This document shows, piece after piece, positions 35,401 through 44,001 of a stretch of 64,000 nucleotides of DNA (position 1 is its first letter; every line of letters starts with the position of its first letter). The notes beneath the pieces are model-generated. The model saw nothing but the letters and a program-made list of their open reading frames with translations. It did not search any database and was not told the origin of the DNA. Source of the DNA: Friedmanniella luteola (GTDB taxonomy: Bacteria > Actinomycetota > Actinomycetes > Propionibacteriales > Propionibacteriaceae); assembly GCF_900105065.1 (NCBI RefSeq), contig NZ_LT629749.1, forward strand, positions 2,790,001-2,854,000, in the 5' to 3' direction. Both the position numbers and the translations under genes were made by a program.

Positions 35401-36843
35401 TCAGCCGAACAGCTTCGCGAGCTGGTCGCGGAAGGTGAGGAACGAGAGCGTCCCGAACAGCAGGATCGCCCAGACCATCGCGCCCAGCCGCAGGCCCCGG
35501 ATGCGGATCGGGGCCGGCAGGATCTTCCGGTTGATGAGGATCAGCAGGCCGGAGTAGATGAACATCATGAAGCCGCCGACGACGGCGGCGATGACCAGCA
35601 GCACGATCGGCTGGTCGAAGCCCGCGAGGAGGACGACGATGCCGACGCCCACCAGGCCCCAGACCAGGCCGGCGTACATCTTCGACTCGTCGGCCTTGCG
35701 GGCGTAGCTGGTCTTGAGGACGTCGGCCGCCAGGCGGCTCGTGTAGTCGACGATGCCCAGCGCAGCGGCGAAGAGGGAGAACGAGCCGATGATCCAGAAG
35801 AAGTACTTGAACCACGAACCCACCCGCTCGGCCAGGACCTCGCCCTCGGTCTTGATGAAGCTGATGTTGCTCGCCAGGCCCTCCCGGCCGTACACGGTCG
35901 AGTAGGCCAGCAACGAGGTGAACAGGATGGTGAAGAACGTGATCAGCACGAAGGTGCAGAGCTGCTCGATGTTGGCGAACTTCCACCAGCCCTTCCAGCG
36001 GGAGAGGTTGGCCTGCGTCGGCTCGAAGATGTAGCCGGTCGACGGCTTGGCCTCCGGCTGGCCGGTGATCGGGCTGACCAGCCGGGGCACGTACTCCCCC
36101 ATCCCGAAGCCCTTGTCCCGCATCCAGTTGGACTGCACCAGGTTCTGCCCGCCGCCGGCGCCCGCGAAGGCCAGCGCGCCGAGCAGGGTGGCGAAGCCGA
36201 GCTGCTCGACGGGGATCCCGGGACGGGTCACGATCTGGCCCACGTCGGACCAGGCGGAGGCGCCCACGGCCACGATCCCGCCGACGACGAACAGCAGGAC
36301 GACCGCGGCCACCTTGAGCATCTGGGCCCGCTCCAGCGCCACGTACACGACGGGCGCGAGCGTGAGGATGAGCCCGATGGCGAGCAGCATGCCGATGGCG
36401 ATGTAGGCCGGGGTGCCACCGAAGATGTAGGAGGCGAGCGTGGCGCTGCTGGTCGCCCAGCCCGGCCACAGGTTCGCGAAGTAGGCGAGGATCGCGAAGA
36501 AGAGGCCCCAGTGCCGCCAGAACCGGCTGAACCCGGTGAGCGCCGTCTCGCCGGTGGCCAGCGTGTAGCGCTCGATCTCGAGGTTGATGAAGTACTGGGT
36601 GATCAGGCCGACCATCGCCGCCCACACGAAGACCAGGCCGACCTGGCTGGCGATGAAGGGGAACAGGATGAACTCACCCGAGGCGAGACCGACGCCGGCG
36701 GCCACGATGCCCGGGCCGATCAGCTTGCGGTAGGCGATCGGGGCGTCGGGCAGGTCCCGCACCTCGGGGCGCGGGAGCGTCTTGGTGGGAAAGCTGTCCG
36801 CGGCGGAGCCGGCGGAGCTCGGAGCGTCGTCTCTGACTGCCAT
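35401..36843 (-). CDS. Nramp-like transporter lacking the canonical metal motifs
   Basis: This 480-residue membrane protein has about eleven helices and the Nramp/APC layout, starting at LIGPGIVAAG. Where Nramp transporters have DPGN in helix 1 it has ASGE, and where they have MPH in helix 6 it has GGQ (AGAGGGQNLVQSN). It is therefore unlikely to carry manganese or iron by the known mechanism and may move another substrate. TAGGCA lies 6 nt before the ATG. It is monocistronic. Confidence 0.8.
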   Translation of the reverse strand: MAVRDDAPSSAGSAADSFPTKTLPRPEVRDLPDAPIAYRKLIGPGIVAAGVGLASGEFILFPFIASQVGLVFVWAAMVGLITQYFINLEIERYTLATGETALTGFSRFWRHWGLFFAILAYFANLWPGWATSSATLASYIFGGTPAYIAIGMLLAIGLILTLAPVVYVALERAQMLKVAAVVLLFVVGGIVAVGASAWSDVGQIVTRPGIPVEQLGFATLLGALAFAGAGGGQNLVQSNWMRDKGFGMGEYVPRLVSPITGQPEAKPSTGYIFEPTQANLSRWKGWWKFANIEQLCTFVLITFFTILFTSLLAYSTVYGREGLASNISFIKTEGEVLAERVGSWFKYFFWIIGSFSLFAAALGIVDYTSRLAADVLKTSYARKADESKMYAGLVWGLVGVGIVVLLAGFDQPIVLLVIAAVVGGFMMFIYSGLLILINRKILPAPIRIRGLRLGAMVWAILLFGTLSFLTFRDQLAKLFG

Positions 36844-36849
36844 GCCGCA

Positions 36850-36855
36850 TGCCTA
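36850..36855 (-). promoter_or_regulatory. -10 box (TAGGCA), leaderless start
   Basis: TAGGCA on the minus strand is 6 nt before the ATG at 36843; the last base departs from TANNNT. Confidence 0.45.
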
Positions 36856-36892
36856 TCAGCCGCGCCGGGCGGCGTCGAGGGTCCCCCGGCGG

Positions 36893-37882
36893 TCAGCCGG
36901 GGAGGGAGCCGCCCAGCTCGTCCTCGACGTGCACGCGGATGATCTCGTCGAAGGAGCTCTCGGCCGTGAACCCCAGCCGGCGGGCCCGGTCGGCCTCCAG
37001 CGCGGGCGCCCAGGTCTCCACGATGCGCAGGACCGCGGGGTCCGGCTCGTGACGGATCAGCCGGACGGCCCGCTCGCCGGCGACGCGCCGCAGGGCCTCG
37101 ATCTGCTCCCCGACGGTCGCGCTGAGGCCCGGCATCGAGAGCGTCCGCCGCGGGCCCAGCTGGTCCCCGTCCAGCGACGCCGCGCGCACCAGGAACTCCA
37201 CGGCGGAGCGCGGGGAGGCGTGCCAGTGCCGCACCGACTCCGGGACGGGGAGGACCGCCTCGGCACCCACCAGCGGCTCGCGCAGGATGCTCGAGAAGAA
37301 GCCGGAGGCGGCCTGGTTGGGCTTCCCCGGGCGGATGCAGATGGTCGGCAGCCGGATGCCGACGCCGTCCACGAACCCACGACGGGTGTAGTCGGCCAGC
37401 AGCAGCTCGCCGATCGCCTTCTGGGTGCCGTAGCTGGTCAGCGGCGTCAGGTGGAAGTCCTCGGGGATCGGGTTCGGCAGCGGCGCCCCGTACACGGCGA
37501 TCGAGGAGGTGAAGACCAGGCGGGGGTGGTAGCCGTCGGCGGCGTGCGCGGCCCGGACCGCCTCGAGCAGCTCCCGGGTGCCGTCGAGGTTGACCCGGTA
37601 GCCCTTCTCGAAGTCGGCCTCGGCCTCCCCCGAGACCACGGCGGCCAGGTGGACGACCACGTCGGGCCGGTCGGCGAGCAGCCGATCCGCCGCGCCGGCG
37701 GCGGCCAGGTCGGCCGCGACGGTCGCGACCTCGCCGGTGACCCCCGCGGGGGCTGCGGGGGCGACCACGTCGACCAGGGTCAGCCGCTCGAGGCTTCGGC
37801 CTCCGAGGTGCCCGTCGGCCACCAGGCGGGCGGTGAGCTTGCGGCCGATCATGCCGGCGGCTCCCAGGACCAGGACGTGCAC
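36893..37882 (-). CDS. denD: NAD-dependent epimerase/dehydratase, D-erythronate dehydrogenase-like
   Basis: This 329-residue extended SDR enzyme has the NAD motif [27 protein letters not shown] and the catalytic [17 protein letters not shown] (Ser and YxxxK). The segment [17 protein letters not shown] is characteristic of DenD, which oxidises D-erythronate to 2-keto form. The usual partner genes (DenK/kinase, isomerase) are not beside it. GTG 37882 was chosen because GAGGAGAACAGC precedes it. Confidence 0.8.
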   Translation of the reverse strand: MHVLVLGAAGMIGRKLTARLVADGHLGGRSLERLTLVDVVAPAAPAGVTGEVATVAADLAAAGAADRLLADRPDVVVHLAAVVSGEAEADFEKGYRVNLDGTRELLEAVRAAHAADGYHPRLVFTSSIAVYGAPLPNPIPEDFHLTPLTSYGTQKAIGELLLADYTRRGFVDGVGIRLPTICIRPGKPNQAASGFFSSILREPLVGAEAVLPVPESVRHWHASPRSAVEFLVRAASLDGDQLGPRRTLSMPGLSATVGEQIEALRRVAGERAVRLIRHEPDPAVLRIVETWAPALEADRARRLGFTAESSFDEIIRVHVEDELGGSLPG

Positions 37883-38054
37883 GCTGTTCTCCTCGCGCCG
37901 GACGACGTCCCGGCCGCGCCGACCCGCACGCGGGCGGGCACCGGGCTCGCGGCCGCCTGCGGTGGCGGCGCCCCATGGTAGGACCAGCGGGCTGCGACCG
38001 CCGCCGGCGCACCGGCCCGGGACCGGGCACCGCGGGGGCCCCGGCTCCGGGCCG

Positions 38055-38060
38055 TAGGCT
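38055..38060 (+). promoter_or_regulatory. -10 box (TAGGCT), leaderless start
   Basis: TAGGCT lies 7 nt before the GTG at 38068. Confidence 0.65.
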
Positions 38061-38067
38061 CGGGTCC

Positions 38068-39531
38068 GTGAGCGTCGCCCCCTCGCCGGCTCTGACCCTC
38101 GAGCACCGTTTCGCCTCGGAGCTGGGGGCGCTGGCCGTCCCCTGGACCGCGGCCGCCGCACCGGACCCCCGCCTGCTGCTGCTGAACGACACCCTCGCCG
38201 CCGAGCTCGGGCTGGACCCGGACTGGCTGCGCAGCGAGGAGGGCGTCCGGCTGCTGGTCGGCGCCCTGGTGCCGCCCGGCGCGACCCCGGTCGCCCAGGC
38301 CTACGCCGGTCACCAGTTCGGCGGCTGGTCGCCGCGCCTGGGGGACGGACGCGCCCTGCTGCTGGGCGAGCTCACCGACGCCGAGGGCCGGCTGCGCGAC
38401 CTGCACCTCAAGGGCTCCGGCCGCACCCCCTTCGCCCGCGGCGGCGACGGCCTGGCCGCGGTCGGCCCCATGCTGCGGGAGTACCTGGTCAGCGAGGCGA
38501 TGCACGCCCTGGGCATCCCCACCACCCGCGCGCTCGCGGTGACCGCCACCGGCCAGCCGGTGCGCCGGGAGACCGTCCAGCAGGGGGCAGTGCTCGCCCG
38601 CGTCGCCAGCAGCCACCTGCGGGTGGGCTCCCTCCAGTACGCCGCGGCCAGCGGCGACGTCGACCTGCTGCGGCGGCTGGCGGACCACGCCATCACCCGC
38701 CACCACCCGGCCGCCGCCGAGCGCGAGGACCGGTACCGCGCCCTGCTGGAGGCCGTCGTCGCCGTGCAGGCCTCGCTGGTGGCGCAGTGGATGCTCGTCG
38801 GGTTCGTGCACGGGGTGATGAACACCGACAACGTGACCATCTCCGGGGAGACCATCGACTACGGCCCCTGCGCCTTCCTCGACGCCCACGACCCGGCGAC
38901 GGTGTTCAGCTCCATCGACGAACGCGGCCGCTACGCCTACGGCAACCAGCCGGCCGTGGCGGAGTGGGACCTCGCCCGGCTCGCCGAGTCGCTGCTGCCC
39001 CTCCTCGACGACGACCAGGAGCAGGCCGTCGCCCTCGCCGTGGAGTCGCTGGGGCAGTTCCAGCCGCTGCACGAGGCGGCGTGGTCGGCCGGGCTCCGCG
39101 CCAAGCTGGGGCTGCCGGCCTCCCTGGACCCGCCGGTGGCGGCCTCGCTGGTCGACGACCTGCTCACGCTGCTGATCGGCTCGCGGGCCGACCACACGAG
39201 CTTCTTCCGCCGCCTGGGCGTGGCGGCGCGCGGCGACGCCGGGCCCGTGCGGTCGCTGCTGGCCCACCCGGAGCCCCTGGACGACTGGCTGGACCGGTGG
39301 CGGGCGGTCGGCCCCGACGCAGCGGCGATGGACCGCGTGAACCCGTGCTACATCCCGCGCAACCACCTCGTCGAGGAGGCGCTCACCGCCGCCACCCTCG
39401 CCGACCTCGGGCCGATCCGGCGGCTGCTCGCCGCGGTGAGCGACCCCTACGTGGAGCGGGCGGGGCTGGAGCGGTACGCCGAACCCGCGCCGGACGACTT
39501 CGGCCGCTACCGGACGTTCTGCGGCACCTGA
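38068..39531 (+). CDS. selO: Protein adenylyltransferase SelO (YdiU/UPF0061)
   Basis: This 487-residue pseudokinase-fold enzyme transfers AMP from ATP to protein side chains, linked to redox control. Motifs include [36 protein letters not shown] and [19 protein letters not shown], which hold the nucleotide and metal ligands. The many SelO proteins with a C-terminal CxxU/C end differ: this one ends RYRTFCGT with a single Cys. The start is leaderless. Confidence 0.95.
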   Translation: MSVAPSPALTLEHRFASELGALAVPWTAAAAPDPRLLLLNDTLAAELGLDPDWLRSEEGVRLLVGALVPPGATPVAQAYAGHQFGGWSPRLGDGRALLLGELTDAEGRLRDLHLKGSGRTPFARGGDGLAAVGPMLREYLVSEAMHALGIPTTRALAVTATGQPVRRETVQQGAVLARVASSHLRVGSLQYAAASGDVDLLRRLADHAITRHHPAAAEREDRYRALLEAVVAVQASLVAQWMLVGFVHGVMNTDNVTISGETIDYGPCAFLDAHDPATVFSSIDERGRYAYGNQPAVAEWDLARLAESLLPLLDDDQEQAVALAVESLGQFQPLHEAAWSAGLRAKLGLPASLDPPVAASLVDDLLTLLIGSRADHTSFFRRLGVAARGDAGPVRSLLAHPEPLDDWLDRWRAVGPDAAAMDRVNPCYIPRNHLVEEALTAATLADLGPIRRLLAAVSDPYVERAGLERYAEPAPDDFGRYRTFCGT

Positions 39532-39756
39532 CCCAGGTACCTTGACCGTCGAGCAGTCGCAGTGACGAGGAACTTGACAACCCCGCCTACCTCGGCTGAG
39601 ACTGTGCTCAGCGGCATCCCGGGAGCTCGTGCAGCTGTCCTGCCGTGGCGCATCGGAGGAGCACGGTTCGCACCGCCGACGAGCTCCGCTCCGACCCCGG
39701 CTTCAGCAGAGCAGGCCCGGGTCGGGGCGCAGTCGGCTGCCCGTCACCCCGCCCCG

Positions 39757-40050
39757 TCAGCCGGAAGTCGGCTGCACCCCGGTGACCCGGCCCGCGTCGT
39801 CGGTGACATAGCGCCCGACGGACGGGTCCAGCAGGACCAGCCGGTTGCCGAAGGGGTCGCTGACCACGGCCAGCCGGCCCACCGGGACCGCCACGGGCGC
39901 GGCCACCAGGGCACCGCCCGCCGCCACGACCACCCGCACGGCCTCGTCCACCGAGGTCACCAGCCAGGTGGGCTCCGGCGCCAGCCGGGTGCTGAGCACC
40001 AGCTCGGCCTCGCCCTGCGCCAGCCGCAGACCGGCCTGCCCCGTGGCCGG
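39757..40050 (-). pseudogene. VOC family protein, C-terminal remnant
   Basis: The frame carries only the second half of a VOC/glyoxalase-fold protein: GLRLAQGEAELVLSTRL, then VTSVDEAVRVVVAAGG and RLAVVSDPFGNRLVLLDPS. An in-frame stop at about 40048-40050 cuts it off, and the first 55-60 residues expected for the fold are missing. A GTG at 39999 could start an 80-residue product, which would not fold as a normal VOC unit. It is best read as a decayed gene. Confidence 0.65.
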
Positions 40051-40054
40051 TCAG

Positions 40055-40072
40055 CGCACCAGTGCTGGTGCG
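40055..40072. terminator. Short hairpin between two minus-strand genes
   Basis: CGCACCAG (40055-40062) pairs exactly with CTGGTGCG (40065-40072) around two bases, just after the stop of the gene at 40077. Confidence 0.5.
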
Positions 40073-40076
40073 GCCC

Positions 40077-40691
40077 TCAGAGGACCGAGTACCCGCCGGG
40101 GAGGCCCGTGCGCCCGGTGACGGCGCGCAGCAGCGTCCCCGCCCGCCCGTCGGCGACGGCCAGGTCGGCGACGAGGCGGAGCGCGCTGGCCGCCGCGGTC
40201 GGGGGGACGTCCAGCGGCAGGTCGAGGGCCGCCGCGAGGTCGGCCCCGTGGACGGCGAGCTCGAAGACCCGGGTGGGCAGGTAGTCCGCCAGCCGCATGC
40301 CGCCGACCACGGTGGTGACCAGCTCCGCGCCGTCGCAGCCGGCGACGAGGGGCAGGACGCGCGCGACCACCTCGGCCACGGCGGCTGCGGGGTCCGGGCC
40401 GAGGGCCCGGCCCGCCTCGCGTCCGCGCTCGGTCACCTCGGAACCCCCCACCAGCTCCCGCGCGGCCCGGTAGTACGCGGCGGTCGAGCTCACCGCCACG
40501 GTCGCAGCCGGCCGGCCCAGGTAGGTCTCGACGGTCAGCAGGGCGCGACCGGTGTGGCCCACCAGGGCCCGCACGTCCCACTCCCCCAGACCCGGCCGGT
40601 CCCACCGGTCCCCCACCTGCCGGCTGAGCGCGACGACCCAGGTCGCGGCGTCGGTGAAGGCGTGGCGGTCGTCGTCCCAGGTCGAGGTCAT
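40077..40691 (-). CDS. Maleylpyruvate isomerase family (DinB-fold, mycothiol-type) protein
   Basis: This 204-residue protein has the MDMPI/DinB-like N-terminal helix bundle with DRPGLGEWDVRALVGHTGRA and VHGADLAAALDLPL. Family members bind a metal and use mycothiol as cofactor for isomerase or detoxification reactions. The particular substrate is unknown. TAACCT 7 nt before the ATG indicates a leaderless start and decides it over the longer upstream frame. Confidence 0.85.
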   Translation of the reverse strand: MTSTWDDDRHAFTDAATWVVALSRQVGDRWDRPGLGEWDVRALVGHTGRALLTVETYLGRPAATVAVSSTAAYYRAARELVGGSEVTERGREAGRALGPDPAAAVAEVVARVLPLVAGCDGAELVTTVVGGMRLADYLPTRVFELAVHGADLAAALDLPLDVPPTAAASALRLVADLAVADGRAGTLLRAVTGRTGLPGGYSVL

Positions 40692-40698
40692 GCCGGTC

Positions 40699-40704
40699 AG
40701 GTTA
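40699..40704 (-). promoter_or_regulatory. -10 box (TAACCT), leaderless start
   Basis: TAACCT on the minus strand is 7 nt before the ATG at 40691. Confidence 0.6.
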
Positions 40705-40791
40705 GGGGCTGGGCGGCGAGGTGCGAGGCTACCGGGATGAGGTGCCCCCGAGCTGCCGAGGACCGCCGGACCGCCGCGGTCAGGGCTCACC

Positions 40792-41331
40792 GTGCGCGCT
40801 GAGCCGGGCACGGTCCTGCACTTCTCCGAGGACCCCCACCTCGGGCGCTTCGTGCCGCACGTCGCGAGGACGGCGACCGAGCGGGCTGCCCTCGTCTGGG
40901 CGGTCGACGCGGCCAGCTCGCCCAGCTACTGGTTCCCCCGGCAGTGCCCGCGCGCCCTGGCCTGGGTCCGCCCCGGCACCACCGAGGCCGACCGCCGGGC
41001 GGTGCTGGGCCCGGAGGCCGAGCGCGTGCACGTCGTGGAGTACGGCTGGCTGACGAGGATCCAGACCACCCGGCTCTACGCCTACCGCTTCGACGCCGCT
41101 GACTTCCGGCCCTACGGAGAGCCCGAGCCGCACGCCCACGTCGCCGACCACCCGGTGACCCCGCTCGGACCGCCGCGACCGGTCGGGGACCTGCTGGCCC
41201 TGCACGAGGAGGCGGGCATCGAGCTCCGGCTGGTGCACGACCTCCGGCCCTGGTGGCGGGCGGTCACCCGCAGCACCGTCGGCCACAGCGGGATCCGGCT
41301 CGCCGGCGCGCGGTCACCGGCCGGCCGGTGA
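40792..41331 (+). CDS. DUF6886 family protein
   Basis: This 179-residue protein matches DUF6886 across its length, with LHFSEDPHLGRFVPHVA, LVWAVDAASSPSYWFPRQCPR and VHVVEYGWLTRIQT. The function is unknown; the all-cytosolic, Trp- and Arg-rich sequence suggests a small enzyme or ligand-binding fold. The GTG start at 40792 has no ribosome binding site. The gene is monocistronic and converges on a small hypothetical gene. Confidence 0.82.
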   Translation: MRAEPGTVLHFSEDPHLGRFVPHVARTATERAALVWAVDAASSPSYWFPRQCPRALAWVRPGTTEADRRAVLGPEAERVHVVEYGWLTRIQTTRLYAYRFDAADFRPYGEPEPHAHVADHPVTPLGPPRPVGDLLALHEEAGIELRLVHDLRPWWRAVTRSTVGHSGIRLAGARSPAGR

Positions 41332-41338
41332 CCGGCGG

Positions 41339-41596
41339 TCAGCTCCGCTGGCCCTCCCCGCCCTCCCCGGCCCGGTCGGCGGCGCGGACCTGCGGGGCGA
41401 CCGCCGTCAGAGCGGCTTCCTCCTCGGCCAGCAGCAACGAGGACAGCAGCCCGGCGTGCAGCGAGTCGTGGATCGCGTGCCGGAGGTCGTCGTCGGCGTC
41501 GCGGTAGGCCTCGAGGACCTGACGCGCCAGCCGGGCGACCGCCGTCGGCGCGTGCTCGGCGTCCAGGAGGTCGCCCGGACCGGGGTGCTGCGTCAT
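41339..41596 (-). CDS. Small hypothetical protein
   Basis: This 85-residue protein is not a family I recognise. It is mostly helical and acidic in the middle (VLEAYRDADDDLRHAIHDSL), with LLSSLLLAEEEAALTAVAPQ as a likely amphipathic helix. CAGGAG precedes the ATG at 41596; the frame is open further upstream but runs into the structured non-coding region. No membrane segment or metal motif is seen. Confidence 0.6.
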   Translation of the reverse strand: MTQHPGPGDLLDAEHAPTAVARLARQVLEAYRDADDDLRHAIHDSLHAGLLSSLLLAEEEAALTAVAPQVRAADRAGEGGEGQRS

Positions 41597-41743
41597 GGGC
41601 TCCTGCTCTGTGGTGGGCTCTCCCCTGCAGGCTAGATCTCTCCCACCCGTCGTCAGAAGTGCGCTGTGGACGCGATTCCTGTCCACTTCTGGACATGTCA
41701 TCAAGAGGACACCGAAATGGTCGCCGCCGGGCTGGAAGCCCTC

Positions 41744-41749
41744 TAGAGT
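41744..41749 (+). promoter_or_regulatory. Candidate -10 box (TAGAGT) ahead of the tandem hairpins
   Basis: TAGAGT would place transcription start at about 41756, the first base of hairpin 1. No -35 match was found; only a six-codon frame (ATG 41755) follows. Confidence 0.4.
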
Positions 41750-41756
41750 TTGGGAT

Positions 41757-41796
41757 GTGTCGGGGGCCATGAACCCCCGAGCATGGTCCCCGACAC
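41757..41796 (+). repeat. Hairpin 1, 15-bp stem with loop AACCCCCGAG
   Basis: Arm 41757-41771 pairs with 41782-41796, 15 pairs including one G-U (41766 with 41787). The loop is 41772-41781. Confidence 0.85.
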
Positions 41797-41807
41797 CACA
41801 GTCCGGA

Positions 41808-41847
41808 GTCCGTGACCACCTGAACCCCCGAGCAGGTGGTCACGGAC
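41808..41847 (+). repeat. Hairpin 2, 15-bp perfect stem with the same loop AACCCCCGAG
   Basis: Arm 41808-41822 pairs exactly with 41833-41847, and pairing can extend to about 19 bp (41804-41851) with one G-U. The loop 41823-41832 is identical to hairpin 1, though the stems differ. Confidence 0.85.
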
Positions 41848-42061
41848 TTCGTCACGTCCGGGGCTCCCCGGAGCCGGCTGGTCGCCCCGCGATCCCCTCC
41901 CGTGACCTCGTCCCCCACCGTCCCGAGCGGACGGCCCACGAACTGCCGCCAGGACGCCCGCCGCGACGGGCGCTGGTCCCGATCGCTCCAGGCCCCCGGC
42001 GCCCGGCCCGGCTCCGCTCTGCTCTGGGCAGAACGCCCCTGGTCCGGTCCGGCGCCCGGCC

Positions 42062-42067
42062 TAGAGT
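42062..42067 (+). promoter_or_regulatory. -10 box (TAGAGT), leaderless start
   Basis: TAGAGT lies 6 nt before the ATG at 42074. Confidence 0.65.
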
Positions 42068-42073
42068 CGGGTC

Positions 42074-42508
42074 ATGGGTGAGCTGCTGCCGTTCCGCCGG
42101 GCCGACCGGTCACCGTCCGCGTCGACCGCGTCGTCCGGGCCGGGCTCCCGGTCCGAGCGCGACGCCGTGGTCGGTCGCGTCCGCCCGCCCGCGAACCGGC
42201 CCGGTCCTCCGGAGCCGTTGTGGCGGGAGGCGGCGGGTGAGGTGCTCCGCGAGCAGCGGCACCGGCTCGAGCAGACCCTCGCGGAGGTGGCCCGGCGGGC
42301 CGGCATCTCCGTGCAGTACCTCTCCGAGGTCGAGCGGGGGCGCAAGGAACCGTCCTCGGAGGTCCTCGCGGCGGTGACCGGTGCGCTCCAGCTGAGCCTG
42401 GTCGACCTCACCCGCCTGGTGCTGCGCCGGCTGACCCCGCTGGACGTGACCAGCCGCCGCTCGGGGCCGGGCGCCCCGCCGAGCGGGCCGGTCGCGCGCG
42501 CGGCGTGA
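42074..42508 (+). CDS. XRE-type HTH regulator, ClgR/PopR-like
   Basis: This 144-residue regulator has one XRE helix-turn-helix with RRAGISVQYLSEVERGRKEP (about residues 75-94), the hallmark of the ClgR/PopR group that activates clp genes in actinobacteria. The first 50 residues are disordered and Arg/Pro-rich. It ends in Ala-Ala, the kind of tail by which ClgR and PopR are degraded by ClpP. It converges on the clpP pair 15 nt away. I infer it is the PopR-like activator of that pair. Confidence 0.85.
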   Translation: MGELLPFRRADRSPSASTASSGPGSRSERDAVVGRVRPPANRPGPPEPLWREAAGEVLREQRHRLEQTLAEVARRAGISVQYLSEVERGRKEPSSEVLAAVTGALQLSLVDLTRLVLRRLTPLDVTSRRSGPGAPPSGPVARAA

Positions 42509-42523
42509 CCGGCCCGGCGGACC

Positions 42524-43114
42524 TCACCCGCGCGCGCTGAACACCTCGTCGACGAGTCCGTAGGCGACGGCCTCGGCGGCCGGGTAGACGGTGTCCCGGT
42601 CGGTGTCGGCCCGCACCCGCTCGAGCGTCTGCCCGGTGTGCCGGCTGAGGACCTCCTCCATCTGGCTCCGCACCCGGCCGATCTCCCGGGCCTGCAGCAC
42701 CAGGTCGGGCAGGGTGCCCTGGCCCTGCGTCGAGGGCTGGTGCAGCAGCACCCGCCCGTGCGGCAGGATCGACCGCCGGCCGGGCTCGCCGGCGGCCAGC
42801 AGCACGGCGGCCGCGGAGGCCGCCTGCCCGACGCAGGTGGTGGCCACCGGGGCCGCGATGAACTGCATGGTGTCGTAGATCGAGAACATCGCGCTGACCG
42901 AGCCGCCCGGGGAGTTGAGGTACAGGTTGATCTCCTGCTGGCTGTCGTCGGACTCCAGGTGCAGCAGCTGGGCGACGACGACGTTGGCGACGCCGTCGTC
43001 GATCTCGGTGCCCAGGTAGACGATCCGGTCGCTGAGCAGCCGGCTGTAGATGTCGAGCGAGCGCTCGCCGGTCGGCCGCTTCTCGACGACGCTGGGGATG
43101 GTGTAGCTGCTCAC
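42524..43114 (-). CDS. clpP: ATP-dependent Clp protease proteolytic subunit (second gene of pair)
   Basis: This 196-residue ClpP has the full triad with correct spacing: Ser100 (QAASAAA), His125 (VLLHQPS) and Asp174 (DTDRDT). The residues after Ser (AAA) differ from the usual MAA/MGQ, a feature of secondary actinobacterial ClpPs. It forms a heteromeric barrel with the adjacent subunit and works with a Clp ATPase encoded elsewhere. The GTG follows the upstream TGA with no gap, so the two are coupled. Confidence 0.94.
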   Translation of the reverse strand: MSSYTIPSVVEKRPTGERSLDIYSRLLSDRIVYLGTEIDDGVANVVVAQLLHLESDDSQQEINLYLNSPGGSVSAMFSIYDTMQFIAAPVATTCVGQAASAAAVLLAAGEPGRRSILPHGRVLLHQPSTQGQGTLPDLVLQAREIGRVRSQMEEVLSRHTGQTLERVRADTDRDTVYPAAEAVAYGLVDEVFSARG

Positions 43115-43756
43115 TCAGACCGCCCCCAGCCCGACGAGGGCACGCCCGCCCGGGCGGACGTCGTCCAGCGACGTCACGACGTGGTCGACGAGGCCGTAGG
43201 ACCGGGCCTCCTCCGCGGTGAACCACCGGTCGCGGCGGGAGTCGGCCTCGATGGTGGCCAGCGGCTGGCCGCTGTGCTCGGCGATCAGGCCGAGGACGGT
43301 GTCCCGGACGTGCTCCAGGTTCTGCGCCTGGATCTCGATGTCGACCGCCGTCCCGCCGATGCCGGCCGAGCCCTGGTGCATCAGCACCCGGGCGTGCGGC
43401 AGCGCGTACCGCTTGCCCCGGGTGCCGGCCGACAGGAGGAACTGGCCCATGCTGGCGGCCAGGCCCATCGCCAGAGTGCTGACGTCGTTGGGGATCAGCC
43501 GCATCGTGTCCATGATCGCGAGGCCGGCGCTGACCGAGCCGCCCGGGGAGTTGATGTAGAGGCTGATGTCGTGCCGCGGGTCCTCGGCGGAGAGCAGCAG
43601 CAGCTGCGCGCAGATCCGGTTCGCGACGGGGTCGTCGACCTCCTGGCCCAGCACCACGATCCGCTGGTGCAGCAGCCGGGCGGACAGCTGGTCGTCGAAG
43701 GGGGCGGTGGACGGCTGCGCGGCCATCGCGTGGGCCGGCGGGCTGGTGATGATCAT
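43115..43756 (-). CDS. clpP: ATP-dependent Clp protease proteolytic subunit (first gene of pair)
   Basis: This 213-residue ClpP has Ser102 (LAASMGQ), His127 (VLMHQGS) and Asp176 (SRRDRW). No trigger factor or clpX is adjacent, so this is probably a secondary ClpP3/ClpP4-type pair rather than the essential one. GGAGAGG precedes the ATG. A palindrome (43780-43796) just upstream is a candidate operator for the ClgR/PopR-like protein encoded downstream. Confidence 0.94.
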   Translation of the reverse strand: MIITSPPAHAMAAQPSTAPFDDQLSARLLHQRIVVLGQEVDDPVANRICAQLLLLSAEDPRHDISLYINSPGGSVSAGLAIMDTMRLIPNDVSTLAMGLAASMGQFLLSAGTRGKRYALPHARVLMHQGSAGIGGTAVDIEIQAQNLEHVRDTVLGLIAEHSGQPLATIEADSRRDRWFTAEEARSYGLVDHVVTSLDDVRPGGRALVGLGAV

Positions 43757-43779
43757 GGTCGGGCCTCTCCTGTCGAGCC

Positions 43780-43796
43780 CGCGGGGACGTCCCGCG
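43780..43796. promoter_or_regulatory. Palindrome upstream of the clpP pair
   Basis: CGCGGG and CCCGCG (43780-43785, 43791-43796) flank GACGT, 24 nt before the first clpP start. Operator function is inferred from position alone. Confidence 0.4.
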
Positions 43797-44001
43797 AGCC
43801 GGTACCGTCCACGCTCACCCCGGCGCGCCCCGCGGACCAGAGCGCGCTGCCGCCGGCAGATCTGCCCTGGGCTGGTCCGCCCCGGGTCGACCTGCCGGCA
43901 GCCCGCGGCGGCGCTCCCGAGCGCGCCCCGCTTGCCGCTCGGGCGGTCGGCGCTTAGGGTGCGGGCATCCCTCGGGGGACCCGATCTCTGGAGCTCCCCT
44001 G

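Larger units (their letters stand above)
41597..42073. other. 477-bp divergent non-coding region with structured elements
   Basis: I see no gene here. It separates the small minus-strand gene from the ClgR-like gene. It contains the 8-bp inverted repeat CAGAAGTG/CACTTCTG (41654-41661, 41684-41691), the nested hairpin TGTCCA-CTTC-TGGACA (41680-41695), a TAGAGT box (41744-41749), two tandem hairpins with the same loop, and a smaller GGCTCC/GGAGCC hairpin just after them. Confidence 0.7.

Noticed and set aside
39532-39756. Possible small gene or promoter after selO (TTGACA at 39574-39579)
   Set aside because: No plausible -10 box at the right distance and no frame with protein-like composition or a ribosome binding site.
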